From a virus, in the IMG/VR virus record IMGVR_UViG_3300032235_000808, positions 16,717-80,716 of that record: a stretch of DNA of 64,000 nucleotides. One strand, 5' to 3'. The position numbers and the translations under genes were made by a program. Under the pieces are notes generated by a model. That model searched no databases, was not told where the DNA came from, and worked only from the letters and a program-made list of their open reading frames with translations. Positions 1-8,808 of the stretch are shown here, piece after piece. Numbering within the stretch: position 1 is the stretch's first letter; every line of letters begins with the position of its first letter.

Positions 1-894
1 ACCACATGTTGCTCTTGAGCCACCACCACCATCACCAGCACCACCTAATCCATCACTAGAACAGTGTTGAAATGACCCACCCTTACCATAAGCATCTCCA
101 GACCTCCATTCTGCCTGAACAGGACCACCGTTTACTTCACTAGCACCACTACCACCAGTTCCACACCATTGATTATTACCAATATCAGTTTCACAACCTC
201 TAATTCCGGTGTTACCTCCAGGTACCCATGCAATACCTCCTTTTATTAAATTACTATCCCATCCTGAACCACAGTCAAATTGTGCATCTTTACCATGGTT
301 ATATGAACCACCACCTCCACTGGCACTACCACATCCACAAAAATATGCTCTACCTCCATAAAATCCACCAACCCCATCTTGTACACCTAAAGTTCCTACA
401 ATTGCTGGTGCTTGATAGTTTGAACAAGCATCTCTACCTCCTCCACCACCTGAACCACCCTGACCACCTGTTAATGTATATCCACCACCATAACCACCAC
501 CATAGGCTGTTATTTCACCGAAACTTCCTTGTACTTTACTTTCACCACCAGTACCTCCGTGTCCTGGTGAACCTCCATTACCGCCTCCACCTCCACCACC
601 AACTGTGACAGTAATTGTGGTACCTTTTCTTACCGAATATCCACGCGCTTTTACGAATCCACCTGAACCTCCGCCACCTCCACCTTGGAAGCTGGCACCT
701 CTACCACCCCCACCTCCTCCAGCGAGGATATACATGTCAATCGTATAAAAATCACTATAACCCCAAAACTCACTCATTGAATCGGGAGTTCCTTTATTGG
801 CTGATGCACTTAATGTTCTTAATGAACCAGCACCTTCCGCTAATTCGCTTCTTATTTGAGATATCGAAATTGTTGTACTGTTAGGTAATGGCAT
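1..894 (-). CDS. Glycine-rich tail fibre or tip adhesin, 3' end beyond window
   Basis: An open frame starts at the ATG at 894 and runs off the window at base 1, giving 298 codons without a stop. The first ~45 residues (ISISQIRSELAEG then SMSEFWGY) match a short N-terminal module often seen in phage fibre and glycine-rich virion proteins. From about residue 57 the protein is dominated by Gly-Gly-Gly runs with scattered Cys, Tyr and Ser. Glycine-rich proteins of this sort at the end of a fibre operon can be receptor-binding tips, as with T-even gp38-type adhesins. That role is inferred; no catalytic motif is seen. It is the last gene visible in the minus-strand fibre cluster. Confidence 0.75.
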   Translation of the reverse strand, partial: MPLPNSTTISISQIRSELAEGAGSLRTLSASANKGTPDSMSEFWGYSDFYTIDMYILAGGGGGGRGASFQGGGGGGSGGFVKARGYSVRKGTTITVTVGGGGGGGNGGSPGHGGTGGESKVQGSFGEITAYGGGYGGGYTLTGGQGGSGGGGGRDACSNYQAPAIVGTLGVQDGVGGFYGGRAYFCGCGSASGGGGSYNHGKDAQFDCGSGWDSNLIKGGIAWVPGGNTGIRGCETDIGNNQWCGTGGSGASEVNGGPVQAEWRSGDAYGKGGSFQHCSSDGLGGAGDGGGGSRATCG

Positions 895-916
895 AATATT
901 AATTAATTTTTATCTT

Positions 917-1309
917 TTATTCAATAATACCGTTAGAGTAATATTCTACAGTTAATAAATGGTTGTATACTTGTTCTTCAAGTGACAATGCGTTTTCAGA
1001 TTTGTCAAGATTAAATACAACATCCATATTAGTTATTTTTTCCAAATTAGGATAATTACTTATTTTTCCTGTATGATTACCGGTCAATAATCCTATCGGT
1101 GCTTCATTATTATCTTTGGCAATTTTACTTTGATAAACCAAAATAAATGGGTTTATATAATGACCCGCTTTCCAAAAAATATCTTTTGCGGTACTATTAA
1201 CATCTTCATCATTTGCCCTTATAAATTCATCATATTCCATAAACACATAATATGCGTTATCATATGATGTTATATTATTTAATGAATTATATATATTTGT
1301 TAATCCCAT
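917..1309 (-). CDS. Hypothetical protein downstream of the halogenase gene
   Basis: This 130-residue protein of unrecognised family starts at an ATG 30 bases after the halogenase stop and is followed 22 bases later by the glycine-rich fibre gene. It is soluble-looking, rich in Asn, Asp and Tyr, and has no membrane segment, signal peptide or cysteine motif. Its position suggests co-transcription with the halogenase. It could be a virion protein or a small partner of the enzyme; nothing in the sequence decides between these. Confidence 0.6.
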   Translation of the reverse strand: MGLTNIYNSLNNITSYDNAYYVFMEYDEFIRANDEDVNSTAKDIFWKAGHYINPFILVYQSKIAKDNNEAPIGLLTGNHTGKISNYPNLEKITNMDVVFNLDKSENALSLEEQVYNHLLTVEYYSNGIIE

Positions 1310-1339
1310 TTTATTATTAAACTTATATATAAATATCTG

Positions 1340-2875
1340 TTATGAAACTTTTTTAATCATTTCAATTAGTTTTTTATTATCTATAGATGTTTTCAAAGCC
1401 TGTTCCACATTATACTTGTATGTTTCCATCCACTTTAAAAAATCACCGTTTAAATTATAGATTTCGTTTTCTTTTTTAAATATTTCTTTCGATATTAAAT
1501 TATTGTCAAGTCCAACACCAACTTCAATATAACTAATATTTGGAAATGTTTCAACAATATTTCTATCAAAAATATTTGGTGTACGTTCTTTCCAAGTTTT
1601 TAATTTTTTATCTAATGTCTTTGGTATAATTGTACTTTTCTTATAATCTTTCCAAAATGGTGTATCGTCTCTATCCGTTAAATAATGGTAATATAAGAAA
1701 TCTAAAACACTATCATTAAAGTTATTGAAATACTCATTATACTCCTCTCTAAATAAATCGGAAGGATATGTAAAATTCATTTTGGTTAGATATGTTAATT
1801 GGGATATTGCAATCCATATTGATGTGGCTTCAATTGGTTCTGTAAATCCGGCACTTAAACCGACAGATATACAATTTTTAATCCACACATCTTTAAATCT
1901 ACCAGCATTAAAATCAATTACTTTATTAATCTTAATTTCTTTACCAACCATTTCTTCCACCTCTTTCTTAGCTTCATCCACATTGATATAATTCTTATCA
2001 AAAATATATCCACAACCATATCTACTTTGTAATGGTATTTTCCACATCCAACCATATTTCATGGCAATTGCATCTGTGTGTGGTTGTATGATGTCATCTT
2101 CTTTATCTAAGAAGAATGGTATTGCACAATTAACTTTAAGTTGATTCTCATATGATATCCACTCACTCTCATAATGTTTACCGATGATTAATCTTTTAAA
2201 CCCGCTACAATCAAAAACAAAATCAATATTAGATACTGTTATGTCCTCAACTAAATTAATTGAACATATATTTCCGTCATTATCATTTTGAATATCTTTG
2301 ACTGTACCTTCAATTCTTTTTATACCTCTTTGTTCTGCTTTTTTTCTTAAAAATTTTGCCATTAAAGTAGCATCAAAATGATATGAATAACTTACTACCT
2401 TTTTGAATGTGTCATCGATATATAGATAAGGTGACCTATTATTATATGATAATAAATGGGTGATTAATCTGTCATCTAATTTTTCATCGTTTGCTATTAA
2501 ATTTGTAATAGTATAATTTGTTCCATTAGGTGTTAAACCAACTGATGTGACATTTCCTGATTTAACAATTTCCTCAAAATTTAATGATTTATCATCAACA
2601 CCAAAACCATGCATGTATTTTTCACCATTACCTCTCCAATTCTCAAAATTTATACCTAATTTAAATGTGGCATCGGTCTCCTTTATAATTTCTTCTTCAC
2701 TAATTCCTAAATTATAAAGAAAATATGGAAAAATGGGTACTGAACCTTCTCCAGCACCTAAAATACCAATTTCTTCACTTTCAATAAGTGTTATGTTATA
2801 ATCAGGTGCAATTTTGTTTAAATAGAGTGCGGTTAACCAACCAGCGGTACCGCCACCAACAATAACTAATTTCAT
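1340..2875 (-). CDS. Tryptophan halogenase-family flavoprotein
   Basis: This 511-residue protein belongs to the FAD-dependent tryptophan halogenase family (PrnA/RebH-like). The FAD-binding GGGTAGW motif is at residues 7-13 and the family signature WMWKIP at 276-281. By alignment from memory with RebH, the catalytic lysine corresponds to Lys72 in ATFKLGINFENW, and the glutamate that follows EPI is Glu349. The serine next to that glutamate in RebH is Ala350 here. Family members use reduced flavin, oxygen and halide to make HOCl-like species that halogenate aromatic substrates. Phage members are known, for example VirX1 of a cyanophage, which prefers iodide. Here the gene sits among tail-fibre genes, so the substrate could be a virion protein or a host molecule; this is unknown. 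Confidence 0.9.
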   Translation of the reverse strand: MKLVIVGGGTAGWLTALYLNKIAPDYNITLIESEEIGILGAGEGSVPIFPYFLYNLGISEEEIIKETDATFKLGINFENWRGNGEKYMHGFGVDDKSLNFEEIVKSGNVTSVGLTPNGTNYTITNLIANDEKLDDRLITHLLSYNNRSPYLYIDDTFKKVVSYSYHFDATLMAKFLRKKAEQRGIKRIEGTVKDIQNDNDGNICSINLVEDITVSNIDFVFDCSGFKRLIIGKHYESEWISYENQLKVNCAIPFFLDKEDDIIQPHTDAIAMKYGWMWKIPLQSRYGCGYIFDKNYINVDEAKKEVEEMVGKEIKINKVIDFNAGRFKDVWIKNCISVGLSAGFTEPIEATSIWIAISQLTYLTKMNFTYPSDLFREEYNEYFNNFNDSVLDFLYYHYLTDRDDTPFWKDYKKSTIIPKTLDKKLKTWKERTPNIFDRNIVETFPNISYIEVGVGLDNNLISKEIFKKENEIYNLNGDFLKWMETYKYNVEQALKTSIDNKKLIEMIKKVS

Positions 2876-2912
2876 ATATTAAATTATTTACATAATTTAA
2901 CAAAAAAAATTG

Positions 2913-3269
2913 TTAAATGGAAGGGTTATTGGGTGTTGTAACTGTTGCCCATGGTAATGGTAAGTTATATTCGGTTACAAATTGAACTGAATCATTATCT
3001 ATACGATTTTGAATTTCTGTTTTAAATTCAATAATATCAAGACTATTTTCCAACCATGATATGATAGTTTCTTGATTTATATTACTGTAATCAATAAAAG
3101 ATTCTGTATTTGGGGCCGGTAAATTTAACTTACCCGTAACAAAAGCGTTCACACCATCTTCTCTTGTACCTCTATAAACATATGTTATTGCACTAATAAC
3201 ATCACTCAAACCATCCAACGATTTTTGTGGGTGTAAATTCATAATTTCCCATTGATATATTGTTTCCAT
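2913..3269 (-). CDS. Small conserved phage protein of the fibre cluster
   Basis: A 118-residue protein beginning METIYQWEIMNLHPQ. The pattern of an N-terminal Tyr-x-Trp strand, a Gly-Leu-Ser-Asp-Val-Ile helix, an alpha-beta stretch with Thr-Gly-Lys-Leu and Pro-Ala-Pro, and a C-terminal Trp-Leu-Glu helix recalls small proteins next to fibre genes in T4-like cyanophages. The resemblance is from memory. It lies one base after the collagen-like gene and 37 bases before the halogenase, inside one operon. No catalytic motif is seen. It may be a fibre-associated structural protein or an assembly factor. Confidence 0.6.
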   Translation of the reverse strand: METIYQWEIMNLHPQKSLDGLSDVISAITYVYRGTREDGVNAFVTGKLNLPAPNTESFIDYSNINQETIISWLENSLDIIEFKTEIQNRIDNDSVQFVTEYNLPLPWATVTTPNNPSI

Positions 3270-3270
3270 A

Positions 3271-6200
3271 TTAGTCTAAACCTACGTGTTTTTTAATTTT
3301 ATTTACTTCTTCAGTTAATTCTTTAATTGCCTCAATTAACAATGGTACAATCTTATCATATTTTACTGTTAAATAATTTTCGCCAGATTTTGAGGTTGTA
3401 ACACCATCTTCCGATGTGTCAAAATCAAATGGTGCTAACGATACTACTTCAGGTAAAATTGATTGTACTTCTTGTGCTGAAACACCGACTTGTAATTTAG
3501 CATCGTTATATCCAAAAGTTTTCGCTAAATCATTATTAACATAGTAAAAACCATTTAATTTGTTAACCTTATCTAACGGATTTTCAATTGGGCCTAAATT
3601 TTCTTTTAATCTTTCATCAGAATAATATGCTGTAATATCACTTGTAGCGGCTATTTGATTTGGAACATAAAAGGCTTTACCATTGTAGACTCTCACCCAA
3701 CTTGTATCTTGCATAAAAATACCACCATCATATGACCCATTGTACCAACCTGTAGCACCTTGACTTCTAAACCAGTTTGGTGCGTAAACCGTATCAAATG
3801 TTGGACCATTGTTGGTATTAACATATTGGTTCATTGCAGACGCATAAACGTTTGATGTACCTGAAGGTCCTGTTGGTCCTTGAGGACCTGTGTTACCATT
3901 TGTACCATTAGTACCTGAAGGTCCTTGTCTACCTTGTGGACCTACGGGACCTATTGGTCCTATTGGTCCTTGTGGACCTGCTCCACCAACGTTACCTGTT
4001 GGACCTGTATTTCCTTGATTACCCTGTGGGCCAGTTGGACCCGTGTTACCTATATTACCCTGTGGACCTACGGGACCTATTGGACCTTGTGGTCCTGTGA
4101 CACCATTGTTACCTGCAGGTCCTGTGTTACCTTGATTACCTTGAGGACCAGTTGGTCCTGTGTTACCTATATTACCCTGAGGACCTATTGGTCCTTGTGG
4201 TCCGGTTGCCCCCACATTTCCTTGGTTACCCTGAGGACCTGTAGCACCATTGTTACCATTATTACCCGCATTACCTTGGGGTCCTGTTGGTCCTGTATTT
4301 CCTTGATTACCTTGAGGTCCCGTGGCACCATTGTTACCATTGTTACCTGCAGGTCCTGTGTTACCTTGGTTACCTTGAGGTCCCGTGGCACCATTGTTAC
4401 CATTATTACCCGATGGTCCTTGTCTACCTTGAGGGCCTACGGGACCGATTGGTCCAATATTACCTTGTGGTCCTATATTACCCTGAGGGCCAGTTGGACC
4501 AGTATTTCCTTGATTACCCTGAGGTCCTGTGGCACCATTGTTACCATTGTTACCTGCAGGTCCTGTATTTCCTTGGTTACCCTGAGGACCTGTTGGACCA
4601 GTATTTCCTTGATTACCCTGAGCACCATTATTACCATTATTACCATTGATACCTGATGGTCCTTGTCTACCTTGAGGGCCTACGGGACCAATTGGTCCAA
4701 TATTACCTTGAGGACCTGTCGCACCAGTATTTCCTTGATTACCTTGAGGGCCTGTTGGTCCTGTATTTCCTTGATTACCTTGAGGACCCGTTGCGCCAGT
4801 ATTTCCTTGGTTACCTTGTGGACCTGTGGCACCTGTATTTCCTTGATTACCTTGGGGACCAGTTGGGCCTGTGTTACCTTGATTTCCTTGTGGTCCTGTT
4901 GGTCCTGTTGGTCCTGTATTTCCTTGATTACCTTGAGCACCGTTGTTACCATTATTACCTGATGGTCCTTGTCTACCTTGTGGACCGACAGGTCCGATTG
5001 GGCCAGTATTTCCCTGATTACCTTGTGGACCTGTCGGTCCTGTATTTCCTTGGTTACCTTGAGGACCTGTTGGTCCAACATTACCTTGAGAACCCACGTT
5101 ACCCTGAGCACCAGTATTTCCTTGATTTCCTTGTGGACCTAAGTTACCAAATGCACCTTGATTTCCTTGCGGACCTGTTAGTCCAGTATTTCCTTGGTTA
5201 CCCTGAGGACCTGTTGGTCCGACATTACCTTGCGGACCTGTGGCTCCTTGATTACCTTGTGTACCCACATTACCTTGAGGACCAAGATTACCAAACGCAC
5301 CTTGATTTCCTTGCGGGCCTGTTGGTCCTGTATTTCCTTGGTTACCTTGAGGACCTGTTGGTCCAACATTACCTTGAGGTCCACTATTTCCTTGATTACC
5401 TTGCGGTCCTGATGGACCTGTGTTTCCTATTGGACCTGTGTTACCCTGATTACCTTGAGGACCTGTTGGTCCTGTGTTACCCTGATTACCTTGTGGTCCA
5501 TTTGGACCTATATTTCCTTGATTTCCTTGAGGTCCTATAACCCCCTGAGCACCCGTTGGTCCTTGTGGTCCTGTTACGTTTGATGAACCACCCGCGGGAC
5601 CTGTTGCACCTTGATTACCTTGATATCCTTGTGGACCTATTGGTCCTGTACCACCTTGGTTACCTTGAAAACCTTGAGGACCGACGTTACCATTTAAACC
5701 GTTAGTACCTGTAGGTCCAGTATTTCCTTGATTACCCTGAGGACCTGTTGGTCCCGTTGTTCCCGCATTTCCTTGATTACCTTGTGGACCAGTTGGTCCC
5801 ACATTACCTTGAGGACCAGTAGCACCTTGATTTCCTTGAGTTCCCGCAGGTCCTGTGTTACCTTGATTACCCTGAGGTCCGGTTAAACCAGTATTACCTT
5901 GATTACCTTGTGGACCAGTTGGTCCAACATTACCTTGTGGGCCGACATTTCCTTGATTTCCTTGTGGTCCTGTTAAACCAGTATTTCCTTGATTACCTTG
6001 AGCACCTGTTGCACCCACATTACCCTGATTACCTTGTGGGCCTGTTGGTCCCACGTTACCTTGGGGTCCTGTTGGTCCTTGTGGACCACCCACTAATAAA
6101 TTTGTGGCAACACCTGCAGCAGTTTCAGTTAAATCAATATACGCACCTCGAGCGGAACCTCCTTGTTCAAAAATTCTTATTTTATTTTGGTAAGAGTCGA

Positions 6201-6390
6201 TTGTTATACCACTACCTGTAAGTGTGGTATTTGTCTCAGGTTTACCTAATAATAATTCTCCACCTTCGTCACCCCCAATTGCGTCTAGTGTTAATTTTCC
6301 ACCAGCACCACCACCAACCGATAAAGAACCGGTAATTACAGAATTATTTTTAGCAATGACACCATTGCGTGCCACAAATTCATTTGCCAT
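3271..6390 (-). CDS. Collagen-like tail fibre with C-terminal S74 chaperone domain
   Basis: A 1039-residue fibre. Residues ~1-100 form a head containing a Gly-rich beta segment. Residues ~100-843 are Gly-X-Y triplets dominated by [13 protein letters not shown] units, with [13 protein letters not shown] blocks at intervals, so a triple helix of roughly 245 triplets is expected. Residues ~860-920 are a globular tip segment. Residues 924-1039 are an intramolecular chaperone of the peptidase S74 type: [11 protein letters not shown] carries the Ser924/Lys929 pair, spaced by five as in the endosialidase chaperone dyad, and the domain ends in a helical coil. Known members trimerise the fibre and then cleave themselves off just before the serine. 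The gene is probably a homotrimeric receptor-binding fibre. Confidence 0.93.
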   Translation of the reverse strand: MANEFVARNGVIAKNNSVITGSLSVGGGAGGKLTLDAIGGDEGGELLLGKPETNTTLTGSGITIDSYQNKIRIFEQGGSARGAYIDLTETAAGVATNLLVGGPQGPTGPQGNVGPTGPQGNQGNVGATGAQGNQGNTGLTGPQGNQGNVGPQGNVGPTGPQGNQGNTGLTGPQGNQGNTGPAGTQGNQGATGPQGNVGPTGPQGNQGNAGTTGPTGPQGNQGNTGPTGTNGLNGNVGPQGFQGNQGGTGPIGPQGYQGNQGATGPAGGSSNVTGPQGPTGAQGVIGPQGNQGNIGPNGPQGNQGNTGPTGPQGNQGNTGPIGNTGPSGPQGNQGNSGPQGNVGPTGPQGNQGNTGPTGPQGNQGAFGNLGPQGNVGTQGNQGATGPQGNVGPTGPQGNQGNTGLTGPQGNQGAFGNLGPQGNQGNTGAQGNVGSQGNVGPTGPQGNQGNTGPTGPQGNQGNTGPIGPVGPQGRQGPSGNNGNNGAQGNQGNTGPTGPTGPQGNQGNTGPTGPQGNQGNTGATGPQGNQGNTGATGPQGNQGNTGPTGPQGNQGNTGATGPQGNIGPIGPVGPQGRQGPSGINGNNGNNGAQGNQGNTGPTGPQGNQGNTGPAGNNGNNGATGPQGNQGNTGPTGPQGNIGPQGNIGPIGPVGPQGRQGPSGNNGNNGATGPQGNQGNTGPAGNNGNNGATGPQGNQGNTGPTGPQGNAGNNGNNGATGPQGNQGNVGATGPQGPIGPQGNIGNTGPTGPQGNQGNTGPAGNNGVTGPQGPIGPVGPQGNIGNTGPTGPQGNQGNTGPTGNVGGAGPQGPIGPIGPVGPQGRQGPSGTNGTNGNTGPQGPTGPSGTSNVYASAMNQYVNTNNGPTFDTVYAPNWFRSQGATGWYNGSYDGGIFMQDTSWVRVYNGKAFYVPNQIAATSDITAYYSDERLKENLGPIENPLDKVNKLNGFYYVNNDLAKTFGYNDAKLQVGVSAQEVQSILPEVVSLAPFDFDTSEDGVTTSKSGENYLTVKYDKIVPLLIEAIKELTEEVNKIKKHVGLD
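3860..6090 (-). repeat. Collagen Gly-X-Y repeat tract
   Basis: Within the fibre gene the DNA is a long run of 9-base units (three residues) arranged in higher-order blocks of about 12-18 residues. Block order differs along the tract and several blocks are near-identical, which fits expansion and contraction by recombination. Open plus-strand frames across it are compositional shadows. Confidence 0.9.
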
Positions 6391-6478
6391 ATATTGTTAC
6401 TTTAGTTCACTGTCCCTAAAGTGAGGGTTTATTAATTAATAAATATCGGAAAATACATAATTATCTTAATTCAAAATA

Positions 6479-6730
6479 TTAAATGTTATCTATTGATGAT
6501 GTCCATTCTTCAGTTGATAGTATCTCTAATATTTCTTCATGTGTATATGGTCCTTCTGTATTCTCTAAAGTAGATATAAATGAAGGTTGTTCACCTGACC
6601 ATTTTACAAATGTTTTTGAATTATCAACTGATTTTCTTACAGTTTCTTCTGAGGTTTCTAATACTTGACTAAAATCAACTTTAGAAAGTTCTGTGATTGG
6701 AAAAATGAGGTATTCTCTTGTGCTATACAT
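6479..6730 (-). CDS. Small hypothetical protein between lectin and collagen fibre genes
   Basis: An 83-residue acidic protein beginning MYSTREYLIFPITEL. It starts one base after the stop of the neighbouring LamG gene, so it is translationally linked to it. It has a beta-strand start, a segment TVRKSVDNSKTFVKW and a C-terminal helix ending in EILEILSTEEW. Similar short proteins are carried beside fibre genes in some T4-like cyanophages (recollection, not a search). No membrane segment or metal site is visible. The role is unknown; a fibre attachment or assembly protein is possible. Confidence 0.65.
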   Translation of the reverse strand: MYSTREYLIFPITELSKVDFSQVLETSEETVRKSVDNSKTFVKWSGEQPSFISTLENTEGPYTHEEILEILSTEEWTSSIDNI

Positions 6731-6731
6731 A

Positions 6732-7409
6732 TTATATTAAATTAAATCTTGATTTTAATGCGTTATAGTTTTGAAGTTGTTCCTCTGCAGATAATTGTCT
6801 ATTATACATATAAACCGATACCAATTTTCCTTGAAATCCTCTACCTGGATATCCACTTGCACCTAAATGATATGCAAAGTTAACAGGAAAATTTACACCT
6901 TGATTTGTTCTATATCCACCAAAGATATTCCAACCTGAAACTAATGTATTTGAAACTGTTCCATTTCTATAATATGTTGTAGCCGTTCCACTTGCCCAGT
7001 TATTTTGGTCTCCAGGATTTGATATATTCCAAGGACCGGTACCATTTACATTACCAAATCTTAAACTATTATCTTGTGAAACACTATTAGGGGTATCCGC
7101 AATTAATCCAGATATACCATTAGCTTGAGAATGAGTAAAATCCGGTTGAAATACTATGGTAACATCTAAATAATTTTGACTAATTGTAGAAGAAATATAG
7201 TTTCCATCACCCGCCGTGGCAAAATTAAAATAACTTTTTGGACCATCATTTACAAAAGCCACACTTCCATTTATGGTTCCGTGTGCATTATTTCCTGATA
7301 AATCGTACCATGTTGTTCCATTACCTGGGTATGAATTTTTATCAGTAGCATCTAACGCTAATATTAACCCATTCGTTACTATTTTTCCATTTGCATATTG
7401 TACTGCCAT
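6732..7409 (-). CDS. LamG/concanavalin A-like lectin-domain protein 1
   Basis: A 225-residue, single-domain protein of the LamG/concanavalin A-like jelly-roll type. The early GLILALDATDKNSYPG and TTWYDLSGNNAHGTING segments and the terminal MYNRQLSAEEQLQNYNALKSRF helix are the familiar signature of such domains in phage and Bacteroidota proteins. These folds usually bind glycans. No signal peptide is present, as expected for a virion protein. It is the last of three consecutive paralogues and probably decorates the tail or a fibre tip for carbohydrate recognition. Confidence 0.85.
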   Translation of the reverse strand: MAVQYANGKIVTNGLILALDATDKNSYPGNGTTWYDLSGNNAHGTINGSVAFVNDGPKSYFNFATAGDGNYISSTISQNYLDVTIVFQPDFTHSQANGISGLIADTPNSVSQDNSLRFGNVNGTGPWNISNPGDQNNWASGTATTYYRNGTVSNTLVSGWNIFGGYRTNQGVNFPVNFAYHLGASGYPGRGFQGKLVSVYMYNRQLSAEEQLQNYNALKSRFNLI

Positions 7410-7415
7410 ATATTT

Positions 7416-8111
7416 TTATCTTAATCCAAATCTTGATTTTAATGCGTTATAGTTTTGTTGTACTTCTGTTGCAGATAGTGTTTTGTTGTAAACTTTTGCA
7501 GATGCCATTGAGCCAGAAAACCAACCACTGCCGAAGTTACTTCGACCCATATTTAAACTAGCCGAAGTTACTAAAGGTGATAGGGCCATTGACCCCGCAC
7601 CCATTAATACACCATTCACATAAACACTTGAGGTTTGGTTAGTATAGTTAAAAGTATTAACAAAATGATACCATGAACCTGTAGTAATTGTTCCTCCACC
7701 GATGTCAGTATATGTTGGTGTCCCATAAAATGAAGCGTAAATGTTATTTCCTCTAACAACTATTGAATATGTACCTCCATTAATTGCGGATTGTGCAGAA
7801 TTAATTAAGGTTCCATTTGAACCTGTGGTAAAATTTGCCCAAAATTCGGTAGTAAAACTACTACTAATTAAACTAAAATTTGAATTGGGTAAAGTGTTCA
7901 ATGTAACATAATCATTTGTTCCATCAAATACTATTGTACCTCCTTTAGTTGAGTTATAGGTTGGTCCATTGGTCAATGTCCCATTATTTACCTTCCCACT
8001 AACGTCTTTCCATGTTAAACTACCACTGATATAACTATTTTGGTCACTAGCATCTAAATCTAACACTAAACTTGAATCTCTTACAATATTTGGTCCTGCA
8101 GATATTCCCAT
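7416..8111 (-). CDS. LamG/concanavalin A-like lectin-domain protein 2
   Basis: A 231-residue paralogue of its two neighbours, with the same layout. It has an N-terminal SSLVLDLDASDQNSYISG strand, then LTWKDVSGKVNNGTLTNGPTY, a central variable jelly-roll and a C-terminal KVYNKTLSATEVQQNYNALKSRF helix. The middle of the protein differs strongly from its neighbours while both ends are conserved, which fits divergence in glycan specificity. Six bases separate it from the next paralogue. Confidence 0.85.
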   Translation of the reverse strand: MGISAGPNIVRDSSLVLDLDASDQNSYISGSLTWKDVSGKVNNGTLTNGPTYNSTKGGTIVFDGTNDYVTLNTLPNSNFSLISSSFTTEFWANFTTGSNGTLINSAQSAINGGTYSIVVRGNNIYASFYGTPTYTDIGGGTITTGSWYHFVNTFNYTNQTSSVYVNGVLMGAGSMALSPLVTSASLNMGRSNFGSGWFSGSMASAKVYNKTLSATEVQQNYNALKSRFGLR

Positions 8112-8112
8112 A

Positions 8113-8808
8113 TTATTTTAAATTAAATCTTGATTTTAATGCGTTATAGTTTTGTAGGATTTCTGTTGCTGATAAAGCACGATTGTAGACTGTAACTTGT
8201 GAGATATTTCCGTTCCAATATTCACCCGGTAAATTAAACTGTGGTGCTTCTAACCCCCACCTACCTAAATTATACACAGTGTTACCAGTAAAAAGGCCAG
8301 TAGCAGTCCTAGAAGATATAAAACTTCCGTTTTGGTATACAGATTGCAGCAGACTTGAATTAAGAGTACATGTTAAATAAGTAAAATTTGCACTAGTATT
8401 AGATAAAGTAGTAACTAAACCACTAGTATATAAGTCAAATCTAAATGATGTTGTGCTAGATACAAATCTAAGATGAATTGATTTGTTGTTAGAAGCTTCA
8501 GTACCAAGAGAAAACACGATTTTATTGGATGAGATATTTCCTGTTTTTAACCAGATACCTATTGTAAATTCACTGTTTGATAGTGAGGTGGCAAGACTCC
8601 CAGATATATAATCATCAACCCCATCAAACACAATACTACCACCATTTGTTGAACTATAAGTTGGCCCATTTGTTAATGTTCCATTATTTCCATTACCACT
8701 CAAATCGTTCCATACCGTTCCGGTACCAGAATAACTATTTCTATCCGCAGCATCTAATGATAATATTAAACCACTTGTTACAATTTTAGGACCATTTCCA
8801 AATGCCAT
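8113..8808 (-). CDS. LamG/concanavalin A-like lectin-domain protein 3
   Basis: A 231-residue member of the same trio. The start chosen is the ATG at 8808, not an upstream in-frame codon at 8841, for two reasons. The resulting N-terminus (MAFGNGPKIVTSGLILSLDAAD) aligns with both paralogues, and the ATG overlaps the stop of the preceding fibre gene by one base (TAATG). The domain has NDLSGNGNNGTLTNGPTY, DGVDDYISG and VYNRALSATEILQNYNALKSRF. A carbohydrate-binding virion protein is the likeliest role. Confidence 0.85.
   Translation of the reverse strand: MAFGNGPKIVTSGLILSLDAADRNSYSGTGTVWNDLSGNGNNGTLTNGPTYSSTNGGSIVFDGVDDYISGSLATSLSNSEFTIGIWLKTGNISSNKIVFSLGTEASNNKSIHLRFVSSTTSFRFDLYTSGLVTTLSNTSANFTYLTCTLNSSLLQSVYQNGSFISSRTATGLFTGNTVYNLGRWGLEAPQFNLPGEYWNGNISQVTVYNRALSATEILQNYNALKSRFNLK

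Noticed and set aside
228-884. His/Leu/Tyr-rich plus-strand frames near the left end
   Set aside because: They are the reverse complement of the glycine-rich adhesin that continues beyond base 1.
3925-5540. Long open frames on the plus strand across the collagen tract
   Set aside because: They are mirror images of the Gly-X-Y coding strand, with low-complexity Leu/Asp/Tyr or Trp/Thr/Cys composition and no recognisable domain.
6391-6478. Promoter or terminator in the gap before the collagen-like gene
   Set aside because: A 7-pair inverted repeat is present but without a T-run, and no clear promoter spacing is seen, so it was not listed as a feature.
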